Positions 1-5,762 of a stretch of 7,772 bases of DNA are shown piece after piece. The stretch spans positions 1 to 7,772 of the forward strand of contig JAUQXG010000054.1 of NCBI GenBank assembly GCA_030834765.1, in the 5' to 3' direction. The stretch's first letter is position 1. Each line of letters begins with the position of its first letter. Origin of the DNA: Lutispora sp. GTDB lineage: Bacteria; Bacillota; Clostridia; Lutisporales; Lutisporaceae. Made by a program: the position numbers and the translations under genes. The notes beneath the pieces were generated by a model that worked only from the letters and a program-made list of their open reading frames with translations, searched no databases and was not told where the DNA came from.

Positions 1-359
1 AATACCCTCCCAAACATGATAATTACAGCAATTCTAATCCCTTTTTTTTCGATTATGGTATAGCCAGCACCAGGTGTATTCATAGGATAATTTGCTGGTC
101 TAACAATTCTGTCCGTATTATCAATAAAATCAAACACTTCCTTTTTAGACCAAGAATGATTTCCTAAAGTAATTACATCTATACCCATTGAAATTAGCTC
201 ATCAAACATTTCTTTTGTGATGCCAACTCCACCTGCGCTATTTTCTCCATTCGCTATTATAAAGTCTATGGATTGTTCATTAATAATTCTATTAAGATTT
301 TGCTTTAAATAATTTCTACCTGGCTTTCCAACGATATCACCTATGCAAAGAATTCTCAT
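1..359 (-). CDS. ymdB: YmdB-family metallophosphoesterase (5' part, runs off the window)
   Basis: About 119 N-terminal codons are visible; the family is usually about 260 residues, so more than half lies beyond base 1. The protein starts MRILCIGDIVGKPGRN and carries the family's metal-site signatures: GD at residues 7-8, NGEN at 37-40 (including Glu39) and GNH at 66-68, followed by the conserved VRPANYP stretch. In Bacillus subtilis, YmdB is a cytosolic, dinuclear-metal phosphodiesterase acting on cyclic nucleotides; it is linked to RNase Y and affects biofilm and motility decisions. Its position directly after rny matches that association. The ATG at 359-357 is preceded by TGGAGG at suitable spacing. 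A terminator lies between rny and this gene and no clear promoter is seen in the 61-base gap, so expression probably depends on readthrough. Identity is confident; physiological role here is inferred. Confidence 0.93.
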   Translation of the reverse strand, partial: MRILCIGDIVGKPGRNYLKQNLNRIINEQSIDFIIANGENSAGGVGITKEMFDELISMGIDVITLGNHSWSKKEVFDFIDNTDRIVRPANYPMNTPGAGYTIIEKKGIRIAVIIMFGRV

Positions 360-392
360 CTTTTCCTCCATTACAATAATAATTATTATGTT

Positions 393-419
393 AAAAAAAG
401 GCGGCTTTCGCCGCACTTT
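393..419 (-). terminator. Intrinsic terminator after rny
   Basis: Read on the minus strand, GCGGC (414-410), a GAAA tetraloop (409-406) and GCCGC (405-401) form a 5-bp all-GC stem. It is followed by C and seven T residues (399-393). Pairing can extend outward as AAAG with CTTT if T415 is bulged. The hairpin begins 7 bases after the rny stop codon. It should end most rny transcripts before ymdB, although the short core stem may allow readthrough. Confidence 0.87.
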
Positions 420-420
420 C

Positions 421-1962
421 TTATTTTGCATATTCAATTGCTCTAGTTTCTCTTATGACATTGATCTTAATTTGTCCTGGATACTCTAATTGTTCTTCAA
501 CCTTTTTTACAATTTCTCTAGCAATAAGAACTATTTGAGCATCATCTGTTACTTCAGGTTTTACCATTATCCTAATTTCCCTACCCGCTTGAATAGCAAA
601 AGATTTTTCTACTCCATCGAATGAATTAGCTATTTCTTCTAGCTTTTCTAAACGCTTAATATAAGACTCTAATGTTTCTCTTCTTGCACCAGGTCTTGCA
701 GCGGAAACAGCATCAGCAGCTTGAACTAAAATAGCTTCTACTGTTGTAGCTTCTACATCCCCATGATGCGCAGCTATGGCATGTACGACCTCAGCTGATT
801 CTCTATATTTTTTTGCTAGGTCTGCCCCAATTTGTACATGAGGTCCTTCAACTTCATGGTCTACAGCTTTGCCTATGTCATGAAGCAACCCGGCTCTCTT
901 TGCAAGTTTCACATCTGCACCTAGCTCAGCAGCCATTGATGCAGCTAAATGTGCAACTTCTATCGAATGTTTTAACACATTCTGTCCATAGCTTGTTCTA
1001 AAAGTTAATCTACCCAACAATTTAATAATCTCTGGGTGAAGTCCGTGTACTCCAGTATCAAAAGTAGCCTGTTCCCCTTGTTCTCGAAGGAAATTATCCA
1101 CTTCCTTCTTAGCTTTTTCAACCATTTCTTCAATTCTTGCAGGATGAATTCTACCATCCGCAATTAATTTTTCCAATGCAATTCTTGCTACTTCTCTTCT
1201 TATTGGATCAAATCCTGATAAAATAACTGCTTCAGGTGTATCATCAATTATTAAATCAACTCCCGTTAGTGTTTCTAATGTTCTTATATTTCTACCTTCT
1301 CTACCGATTATTCTACCTTTCATTTCATCATTTGGAAGTGTCACAACTGATACTGTTGTTTCAGCAACGTGATCAGCAGAACACTTCTGAATTGCATAAG
1401 ATACTATTTCTCTAGCCCTTCTGTCGCCTTCTTCTTTAGCTTTAGATTCAATATCCTTTATCATCATCGCAGCTTCATGTCTAATTTTCTTTTCTATATC
1501 ATTAAGTAAAAGCTGTTTTGCCTCTTCAGATGAAAGTCCTGATAATCTCTCAAGTTCATTTAATTGACTCTTATATAATTCTTGTATATCTTCATGTGTC
1601 TTTTGTATTTCTTTTTGCTTTTTATTCATAGTTTCTTCTCTTTGTTCAAGAGTCTCAACCTTTTTATCAAGCATTTCTTCTCTTTGAATTAATCTTCTTT
1701 CTATTCTTTGAATTTCACTTCTTCTATCTCTTATTTCTCTATCAAGTTCAGATCTAGACTTATGAATTTCCTCTTTTGCCTCAAGCAGAACTTCTTTCTT
1801 AGATGTTTCCGCTTGCTTCTTTGCATCCTCAACAATGCTTAATGCCAGTGTTTCCGCATTCTTTATCTTTCTTTCAGCTATATATCTTCTAACTAGATAG
1901 CCTATAATCAAACCAATAATTAAGCCACCTAATCCAATTAGCATATAATTTACAAATTCGAT
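421..1962 (-). CDS. rny: Ribonuclease Y
   Basis: RNase Y is the membrane-anchored endoribonuclease that starts mRNA decay in many Firmicutes. Counting from ATC at 1962 (513 aa), the sequence shows one N-terminal membrane helix at about residues 7-24 and then a long charged coiled coil to about 190. Next come a KH domain with the [12 protein letters not shown] loop at 216-227 and an HD domain with His332, His361-Asp362 (HDIGKA), His399-His400 and Asp417. The end, [12 protein letters not shown], is typical of the family. The start is uncertain. A near-perfect Shine-Dalgarno (AAAGGAGGTGA, 1980-1970) is followed in frame by ATT (1968) and ATC (1962), but by no ATG, GTG or TTG until ATG 1944, which is 28 bases after GGAGG. 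A TTG at 2016 would read through the Shine-Dalgarno as Lys-Gly-Gly and has none of its own. The ATC start gives the same N-terminal length as the B. subtilis protein as I recall it. Gene identity is very secure; the start is not. Confidence 0.96.
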   Translation of the reverse strand: MEFVNYMLIGLGGLIIGLIIGYLVRRYIAERKIKNAETLALSIVEDAKKQAETSKKEVLLEAKEEIHKSRSELDREIRDRRSEIQRIERRLIQREEMLDKKVETLEQREETMNKKQKEIQKTHEDIQELYKSQLNELERLSGLSSEEAKQLLLNDIEKKIRHEAAMMIKDIESKAKEEGDRRAREIVSYAIQKCSADHVAETTVSVVTLPNDEMKGRIIGREGRNIRTLETLTGVDLIIDDTPEAVILSGFDPIRREVARIALEKLIADGRIHPARIEEMVEKAKKEVDNFLREQGEQATFDTGVHGLHPEIIKLLGRLTFRTSYGQNVLKHSIEVAHLAASMAAELGADVKLAKRAGLLHDIGKAVDHEVEGPHVQIGADLAKKYRESAEVVHAIAAHHGDVEATTVEAILVQAADAVSAARPGARRETLESYIKRLEKLEEIANSFDGVEKSFAIQAGREIRIMVKPEVTDDAQIVLIAREIVKKVEEQLEYPGQIKINVIRETRAIEYAK

Positions 1963-1969
1963 AGTAATT

Positions 1970-1980
1970 TCACCTCCTTT
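1970..1980 (-). promoter_or_regulatory. Strong Shine-Dalgarno of rny without a canonical start codon
   Basis: The minus strand reads AAAGGAGGTGA, matching ten or more bases of the 16S rRNA 3' end complement. The in-frame codons at usable distance are ATT (4 bases after GGAGG) and ATC (10 bases after). This site decides against the upstream TTG at 2016 as the start. Confidence 0.8.
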
Positions 1981-2051
1981 ATTAAGTTTTAATATTAAAA
2001 CAACATTTACATTCAATATAAGATCATTGAAAATAGAAATATTTTATAATA

Positions 2052-2072
2052 CCTTGATACACCATATCAAAG
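2052..2072 (-). repeat. Inverted repeat over the rny transcription start
   Basis: On the minus strand CTTTGATA (2072-2065), TGGTG (2064-2060) and TATCAAGG (2059-2052) form an 8-bp dyad with one G-U pair if it is RNA. It begins two bases after the -10 box, so it spans the expected +1. It could be a repressor operator or a stem-loop at the very 5' end of the rny mRNA. A further TTGATA lies just upstream of the -35 box (2113-2108). Confidence 0.55.
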
Positions 2073-2074
2073 TA

Positions 2075-2103
2075 ATTTTATAACTTTTACATTTTTTTGT
2101 CAA
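2075..2103 (-). promoter_or_regulatory. Sigma-A-type promoter of rny
   Basis: The -35 box is TTGACA (2103-2098, perfect consensus), the spacer is 17 bases, and the -10 box is TAAAAT (2080-2075, five of six consensus bases). Transcription should start near 2068, giving a leader of about 105 bases before the ATC candidate start. It sits in the 186-base gap between recX and rny, so rny can be expressed independently of recA-recX. Confidence 0.82.
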
Positions 2104-2148
2104 GTTGTATCAAATATAGTAATTATGATATATAAAATATTATAGGGT

Positions 2149-2634
2149 TTAAAGATAATCTTCCATATTGTCATTTATAATTTTGCTAAGTACCTCTTTA
2201 CAAATATCATAGCTATAACCCTTTCTAATCAAAAAGTTCATTGTTTTTGTTTTTTTCACTTCTTTATCTCCTTTGATTAGATCATATTTTTTCTTGGCAA
2301 TATCAAATGCTGTTTTATACTCATCTATTACAACTTCTTCCATTTTCTCTTGGATGAGATATTTATCTATACCCTTTTGTAAAAGCTTGTTAAAAAGAGT
2401 TCTTTTATTAAAGCCTGGTAAATCTTTCTTTATACTAATCCAATTTTCTACATATCTTATATCGTTAATAAGTTCCAGTTCTTTCAGCCTTTCTATAATG
2501 TCTAATATTATTTTTTCTTCGGTATCCTTGGACTTTAACTTCAAAATTAATTCTTGTTCAGTTTTATTAGACTTGCCTAATAAATATAATGCGTAATTAT
2601 AAGCTTTATTATATTTTTTAGTCTTTTCCTCCAT
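2149..2634 (-). CDS. recX: Regulatory protein RecX
   Basis: This 161-residue, Lys/Glu/Ile-rich, all-helical protein has the RecX pattern. It opens with YALYLLGKSNKTEQELILKL (residues 14-33), the family's A-x2-L-L-x3-x-R/K-T-x2-E-L signature. This is followed by VENWI-type (62-66) and further helical repeats ending near ISYGYS-like positions (RKGYSYDICKEVL, 137-149). RecX proteins bind RecA filaments and modulate, usually inhibit, strand exchange and co-protease activity in the cytosol. Length and position directly after recA fit. The ATG at 2634 has AGGAG seven bases upstream. No good promoter is seen between recA and recX, so partial readthrough of the recA 3' hairpin is the likely source of its transcript, as is known for recX in E. 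coli. No intrinsic terminator follows the stop codon. The sequence is divergent, as is usual for RecX; context raises the confidence. Confidence 0.88.
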   Translation of the reverse strand: MEEKTKKYNKAYNYALYLLGKSNKTEQELILKLKSKDTEEKIILDIIERLKELELINDIRYVENWISIKKDLPGFNKRTLFNKLLQKGIDKYLIQEKMEEVVIDEYKTAFDIAKKKYDLIKGDKEVKKTKTMNFLIRKGYSYDICKEVLSKIINDNMEDYL

Positions 2635-2687
2635 ACCTATACTCCTAATTGAAAGATTTTTATATTATAATATAGTATATATAAATG

Positions 2688-2721
2688 TTTATGAACCCTA
2701 TCTAAAGATAGGGTTCATAAA
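2688..2721 (-). terminator. Hairpin after recA (terminator or attenuator before recX)
   Basis: TTTATGAACCCTATC (2721-2707) and GATAGGGTTCATAAA (2702-2688) form a perfect 15-bp stem around a four-base loop, starting one base after the recA TAG stop. The downstream tail is CATTTATATATAC, AT-rich but without a solid U-run. It is therefore better viewed as a leaky terminator and 3'-end stabilising stem than as a complete stop. It lies between recA and recX and would set the ratio of the two. Confidence 0.7.
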
Positions 2722-2722
2722 A

Positions 2723-3763
2723 CTAAATATCTGCTTCATTGTCAGGAACATCATCAGAAACATTCTTTGTTTTCGATGCTCCCACATTTAATAATTCTCT
2801 CAGCTTGTTTTCAATGCTTATAGCTATCTCTGGATTATCTTTTAGATACTGTTTAGAATTTTCTCTCCCTTGCCCAAGTCTTGTATCTTCATAAGAGAAC
2901 CAAGCTCCGCTCTTTTGAACGATATCATTGTTTACTGCTACATCTAAAATATTACCTAATTTTGATATACCCTCGCCATAAATAATATCAAATTCTGCTT
3001 GTTTAAAAGGAGGAGCAATTTTATTTTTTACAACTTTTACTTTTGTTCTATTTCCAATAACATCCGTACCAGACTTTATGTTATCAATCTTTCTTACATC
3101 GAGACGAACGGATGCATAAAATTTCAATGCCTTGCCTCCAGGTGTAGTTTCTGGATTTCCAAACATAACACCTATTTTTTCTCTAAGTTGATTAATAAAT
3201 ATTACAGTAGTTTTTGATTTACTAATTGCACCTGCAAGTTTTCTTAAAGCTTGTGACATAAGCCTTGCTTGAAGACCCATATGAGAGTCTCCCATATCTC
3301 CTTCTATTTCTGCTTTAGGCACCAATGCCGCAACTGAATCAACTACGACTATATCAATTGCTCCACTTCGCACCAAAGCTTCCGCTATCTCAAGAGCTTG
3401 CTCTCCTGTATCTGGCTGTGAAACAATAAGGTTACCTATATCAACACCTAGTTTTTGTGCGTATAAAGAGTCTAAAGCGTGCTCCGCATCTATAAAAGCT
3501 GCTTCTCCACCTGTTTTTTGTGCTTCTGCAATTACATGAAGAGCAAGAGTAGTTTTTCCAGATGATTCAGGACCAAAAATTTCAATAATTCTTCCTCTTG
3601 GTAAACCGCCTATACCTAATGCAATATCTAAGTCTAGTGATCCAGTAGAAATAAACTCCATTTGAGTTACTGCGGAATCACCAAGTTTCATTATTGCTCC
3701 TTTTCCAAATTGTTTCTCAATCTGCCCCATTACAGATTCTATTGCTTTCTTTTTATCATTCAT
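2723..3763 (-). CDS. recA: Recombinase RecA
   Basis: RecA is the DNA-dependent ATPase that drives homologous strand exchange and triggers LexA self-cleavage. From the ATG at 3763 it has 346 residues, the family's normal size. It shows [15 protein letters not shown] (14-28), Walker [10 protein letters not shown] (64-72), catalytic Glu94 in AEHALD, Walker B VVVDS ending near 143, loop L1 around [12 protein letters not shown] (152-163), Gln192 in FINQL, and loop L2 [10 protein letters not shown] (201-210). An acidic tail, [10 protein letters not shown], closes the protein. A longer frame opens at ATG 3799, but its 12 extra residues ([12 protein letters not shown]) are not family-like and that ATG lacks a Shine-Dalgarno, so 3763 is preferred. 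Even there the ribosome site is odd: purine-rich AGGGTAGGTG is separated from the ATG by a small hairpin. A sigma-A promoter and LexA box precede it, indicating SOS control. The domain call is certain; the start is likely. Confidence 0.98.
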   Translation of the reverse strand: MNDKKKAIESVMGQIEKQFGKGAIMKLGDSAVTQMEFISTGSLDLDIALGIGGLPRGRIIEIFGPESSGKTTLALHVIAEAQKTGGEAAFIDAEHALDSLYAQKLGVDIGNLIVSQPDTGEQALEIAEALVRSGAIDIVVVDSVAALVPKAEIEGDMGDSHMGLQARLMSQALRKLAGAISKSKTTVIFINQLREKIGVMFGNPETTPGGKALKFYASVRLDVRKIDNIKSGTDVIGNRTKVKVVKNKIAPPFKQAEFDIIYGEGISKLGNILDVAVNNDIVQKSGAWFSYEDTRLGQGRENSKQYLKDNPEIAISIENKLRELLNVGASKTKNVSDDVPDNEADI

Positions 3764-3769
3764 AAAATC

Positions 3770-3783
3770 GCAGGTCACCCTGC
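3770..3783 (-). promoter_or_regulatory. Small GTGA-loop hairpin in the recA leader, next to the start codon
   Basis: On the minus strand GCAGG (3783-3779), the GTGA loop (3778-3775, GNRA type) and CCTGC (3774-3770) form a 5-bp GC-rich stem six bases before the recA ATG. It separates the purine-rich AAGGGTAGGTG (3796-3786) from the ATG. If folded, that stretch would sit about eight bases from the start. If unfolded, the alternative AGGGTGA site inside it is 11 bases away. A role in translation is inference. Confidence 0.5.
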
Positions 3784-3808
3784 TGCACCTACCCTTCATC
3801 CACTTAGT

Positions 3809-3822
3809 CGAACATTTGTTCT
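3809..3822 (-). promoter_or_regulatory. LexA (SOS) box of recA
   Basis: The minus strand reads AGAACAAATGTTCG, containing GAAC-AAAT-GTTC. This fits the Gram-positive LexA (DinR) consensus GAAC-RNRY-GTTC. It starts 7 bases after the -10 box, so it covers the expected +1, where bound LexA would block transcription. This makes recA a DNA-damage-inducible gene here. Confidence 0.9.
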
Positions 3823-3828
3823 ATATAA

Positions 3829-3857
3829 ATTATATTATATTAATACTGTTAAGTCAA
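3829..3857 (-). promoter_or_regulatory. Sigma-A-type promoter of recA
   Basis: The -35 box is TTGACT (3857-3852, five of six), the spacer is 17 bases and the -10 box is TATAAT (3834-3829, perfect). Transcription should begin near 3822-3821, at the edge of the LexA box. The leader is about 58 bases. The -35 box lies about 35 bases after the cinA stop codon, with no terminator between. Confidence 0.9.
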
Positions 3858-3891
3858 ATCAATTTTATAATATTTACCAAAACTTTTATAT

Positions 3892-5121
3892 TTATAAAAA
3901 CTCTCTTCTAATAATGTCTAACGCCTTAGAACTAGCGTTCCTTCGTATTCTTTCTCGATCACCACTAAAGTTTTCTTTAAATGCTTTAACATTATTGCCA
4001 TAACTTATAGATATATATACAAGTCCTACTGGCTTTTCTTTTGTCCCTCCTTCAGGCCCTGCTATTCCAGTTATGGATACACCAATATCAGTATTTGAAA
4101 TATTTTTTATGCCTATAGCCATTTCTTTTGATGTCTCTGAACTTACCGCTCCATAATTATGAAGTGTATCTTGGCCAACCCCTAAAAATTTAATTTTTGA
4201 TTCATTAGAATAAGTAACTATGCCATTTGTAAATACTTTAGATGCACCAGGAACATTGGTAATTCTACTGGATATAAGACCCCCAGTGCAAGATTCTGCT
4301 ATAGATATGGTTTTTCCTTCTTCCATCAGCTTCCTTACAACTACACTTTCTAAAGTATCTGAATCATAACCAAAAATATTTTCTCCAATTATAGCTTTTA
4401 CTTTCGATTCTAAAGCGGATATTAATTCACTTGCAGTTCTTTCATCAGCTGACTTTGCTGTAATTCTAAGGTGCACTTCACCATCCTTAGCATAAGGGGC
4501 AATGGTAGGGTTTGTTTGAGAATCAAATATAGACTTTAGCTTTTCTTGTACTAAAGATTCTCCAACTCCAATAATCTTTAATGTTTTTGATTTAATTATA
4601 TTCTCATTTTTACTTCTTAGATAATGATATATTTTGTTATCAAATAAAGGGATTAATTCCTTCGGAGGTCCTGGAAGTAAAATTATTGTTTTACCATTCT
4701 TCTCAATAATTAGACCTGGAGCAGTACCATTATCATTTTCAATTACATTCGCATGCTCAGGAATAAATGCTTGCTTCTCATTGCAGACAGGCATCTCTTT
4801 ATTTAAGTCATTAAAATGTCTTTTAATTTTATCTAAAGTGTAATGATCTAATTTCATTGATAATTCTAAAGCCTTGCATACTGCCTCTTTTGTTAAATCA
4901 TCATCAGTAGGTCCAAGTCCTCCAGAAGTAATAATTACATCTGTACGTTGAAGACTATTTTTGATAACTGCGGCTACTCTATCCATATTATCTCCAACAG
5001 AAATATGATAATGGACATCATAACCTAACTCCGCCATTTTTCTTGAAATATATTGTGCATTCGTATTAACGATATCGCCTAGGATTAATTCTGTACCCAC
5101 AGCAACAATTTCACATTTCAT
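3892..5121 (-). CDS. cinA: CinA-family protein: MoCF-like domain plus nicotinamide-nucleotide amidase
   Basis: This two-domain protein has 409 residues from the chosen start. The N-terminal half is a molybdopterin-binding-like (MoCF/COG1058) domain with GTELILG (9-15), SGGLGPTDDDLT (66-77) and LPGPPKE (149-155). In characterised relatives it has ADP-ribose or NAD-related pyrophosphatase activity. The C-terminal domain is PncC-like nicotinamide-mononucleotide deamidase with ESCTGG (276-281, Ser nucleophile), VTYSNESK (302-309) and TGIAGPEGG (351-359). The full-length two-domain form is present. Two ATGs compete: 5127 leaves only one base after GGAGG, whereas 5121 leaves seven and gives the family-like MKCEIVAVGTELILG, so 5121 is chosen. 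It lies between pgsA and recA as in many Firmicutes, where it was first tied to competence. A terminator-like hairpin sits immediately upstream. No terminator follows, so its transcript may run into recA. Confidence 0.95.
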   Translation of the reverse strand: MKCEIVAVGTELILGDIVNTNAQYISRKMAELGYDVHYHISVGDNMDRVAAVIKNSLQRTDVIITSGGLGPTDDDLTKEAVCKALELSMKLDHYTLDKIKRHFNDLNKEMPVCNEKQAFIPEHANVIENDNGTAPGLIIEKNGKTIILLPGPPKELIPLFDNKIYHYLRSKNENIIKSKTLKIIGVGESLVQEKLKSIFDSQTNPTIAPYAKDGEVHLRITAKSADERTASELISALESKVKAIIGENIFGYDSDTLESVVVRKLMEEGKTISIAESCTGGLISSRITNVPGASKVFTNGIVTYSNESKIKFLGVGQDTLHNYGAVSSETSKEMAIGIKNISNTDIGVSITGIAGPEGGTKEKPVGLVYISISYGNNVKAFKENFSGDRERIRRNASSKALDIIRREFL

Positions 5122-5128
5122 TTTCATA

Positions 5129-5165
5129 CCTCCAAAAAATATTTGCCATACTCTCGTACAGCAAA
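5129..5165 (-). promoter_or_regulatory. Terminator-like hairpin abutting the cinA ribosome binding site
   Basis: On the minus strand TTTGCTGTAC (5165-5156), GAGA loop (5155-5152) and GTATGGCAAA (5151-5142) form a continuous 10-bp stem with two G-U pairs. It is followed by TATTTTTT (5141-5134) and directly by GGAGG (5133-5129). The shape is that of an intrinsic terminator for pgsA. Because the cinA Shine-Dalgarno starts at the end of the U-run, there is no room for a promoter after it. It therefore probably acts as a partial terminator or attenuator that lowers cinA relative to pgsA. Confidence 0.6.
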
Positions 5166-5219
5166 ATTTATTTCGTAAATTATCAAGTAATTACTCTAGT
5201 AAATAAATAGATTTTATCA

Positions 5220-5762
5220 CTACATGTCTTTTGAAAAAACAACTCTGTTTTTATAAAAATAATCAAGTCCTGATATGATTGTAATAAATAAAGTAAGATA
5301 TACAAGTATTGTATCTAAAGGAAACCCAATTATCATCCTCACATAAGGCCTACCTATCAATGCAATAATTGTTACCATTTGGATTACCGTCTTAATCTTT
5401 CCAAAATTGCTGGCAGCGATAACAATGTCTTGTGATGCTGCAATACTTCTTAATCCTGTAACTGCGAATTCTCTTGTCAATATAACAAAAACAATCCATG
5501 CTTCTACTCTGCCAAGTTCAATTAATTGAACAAAGGCAGCCGTCACAAGAAGTTTATCCGCCAAAGGATCCAAGAATTTGCCCATATCAGTTATTAAGTT
5601 ATACTTCCTTGCCAAATACCCATCAAGCTTATCCGTTAAAGATGCAAATAAAAAGATGAATAATGCTATTTCCATATTATATGGTACCTTAATGATCATA
5701 AAAAACATAAAAATAGGTATTAAAAGTATCCGAAGTATTGTTATCTTATTAGCTATGTTCAT
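5220..5762 (-). CDS. pgsA: CDP-diacylglycerol-glycerol-3-phosphate 3-phosphatidyltransferase
   Basis: This integral membrane enzyme makes phosphatidylglycerol phosphate from CDP-diacylglycerol and glycerol 3-phosphate, the committed step to phosphatidylglycerol and cardiolipin. From ATG 5762 the protein has 180 residues, close to the family's usual 180-195. It opens MNIANKITILRILLIPIF, the standard PgsA amino end. The CDP-alcohol phosphotransferase motif D-G-x2-A-R-x8-G-x3-D-x3-D is complete: Asp44, Asp47, Gly48, Ala51, Arg52, Gly61, Asp65, Asp69. Several hydrophobic segments follow (for example residues 10-24, 30-42, 130-142 and 148-165). A longer in-frame start upstream would add 12 polar residues (MHQNTIYRERTK) encoded inside rimO and is less likely. 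The Shine-Dalgarno AGGGAGAG lies within the end of rimO, and the two genes overlap by 14 bases, indicating one operon with translational coupling. Confidence 0.95.
   Translation of the reverse strand: MNIANKITILRILLIPIFMFFMIIKVPYNMEIALFIFLFASLTDKLDGYLARKYNLITDMGKFLDPLADKLLVTAAFVQLIELGRVEAWIVFVILTREFAVTGLRSIAASQDIVIAASNFGKIKTVIQMVTIIALIGRPYVRMIIGFPLDTILVYLTLFITIISGLDYFYKNRVVFSKDM

Noticed and set aside
376..389. Perfect 14-base AT palindrome ATAATAATTATTAT before ymdB
   Set aside because: Low-complexity AT sequence, likely by chance in this genome; no evidence of an operator.
813..1001. Open frames on the plus strand, here and at about 2273-2596, 3662-4003 and 6896-7117
   Set aside because: They are antisense shadows of rny, recX, recA/cinA and rimO, with no family resemblance or ribosome sites that I could recognise.
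2052..2072. FNR/CRP-type site at the rny dyad
   Set aside because: TTGAT and ATCAA half-sites are present, but separated by seven bases rather than the four of FNR sites.
3764..3799. Twelve-residue N-terminal extension of RecA from ATG 3799
   Set aside because: [12 protein letters not shown] is unlike RecA amino ends, its codons overlap the leader hairpin, and ATG 3799 lacks a Shine-Dalgarno. ATG 3763 gives the normal length.
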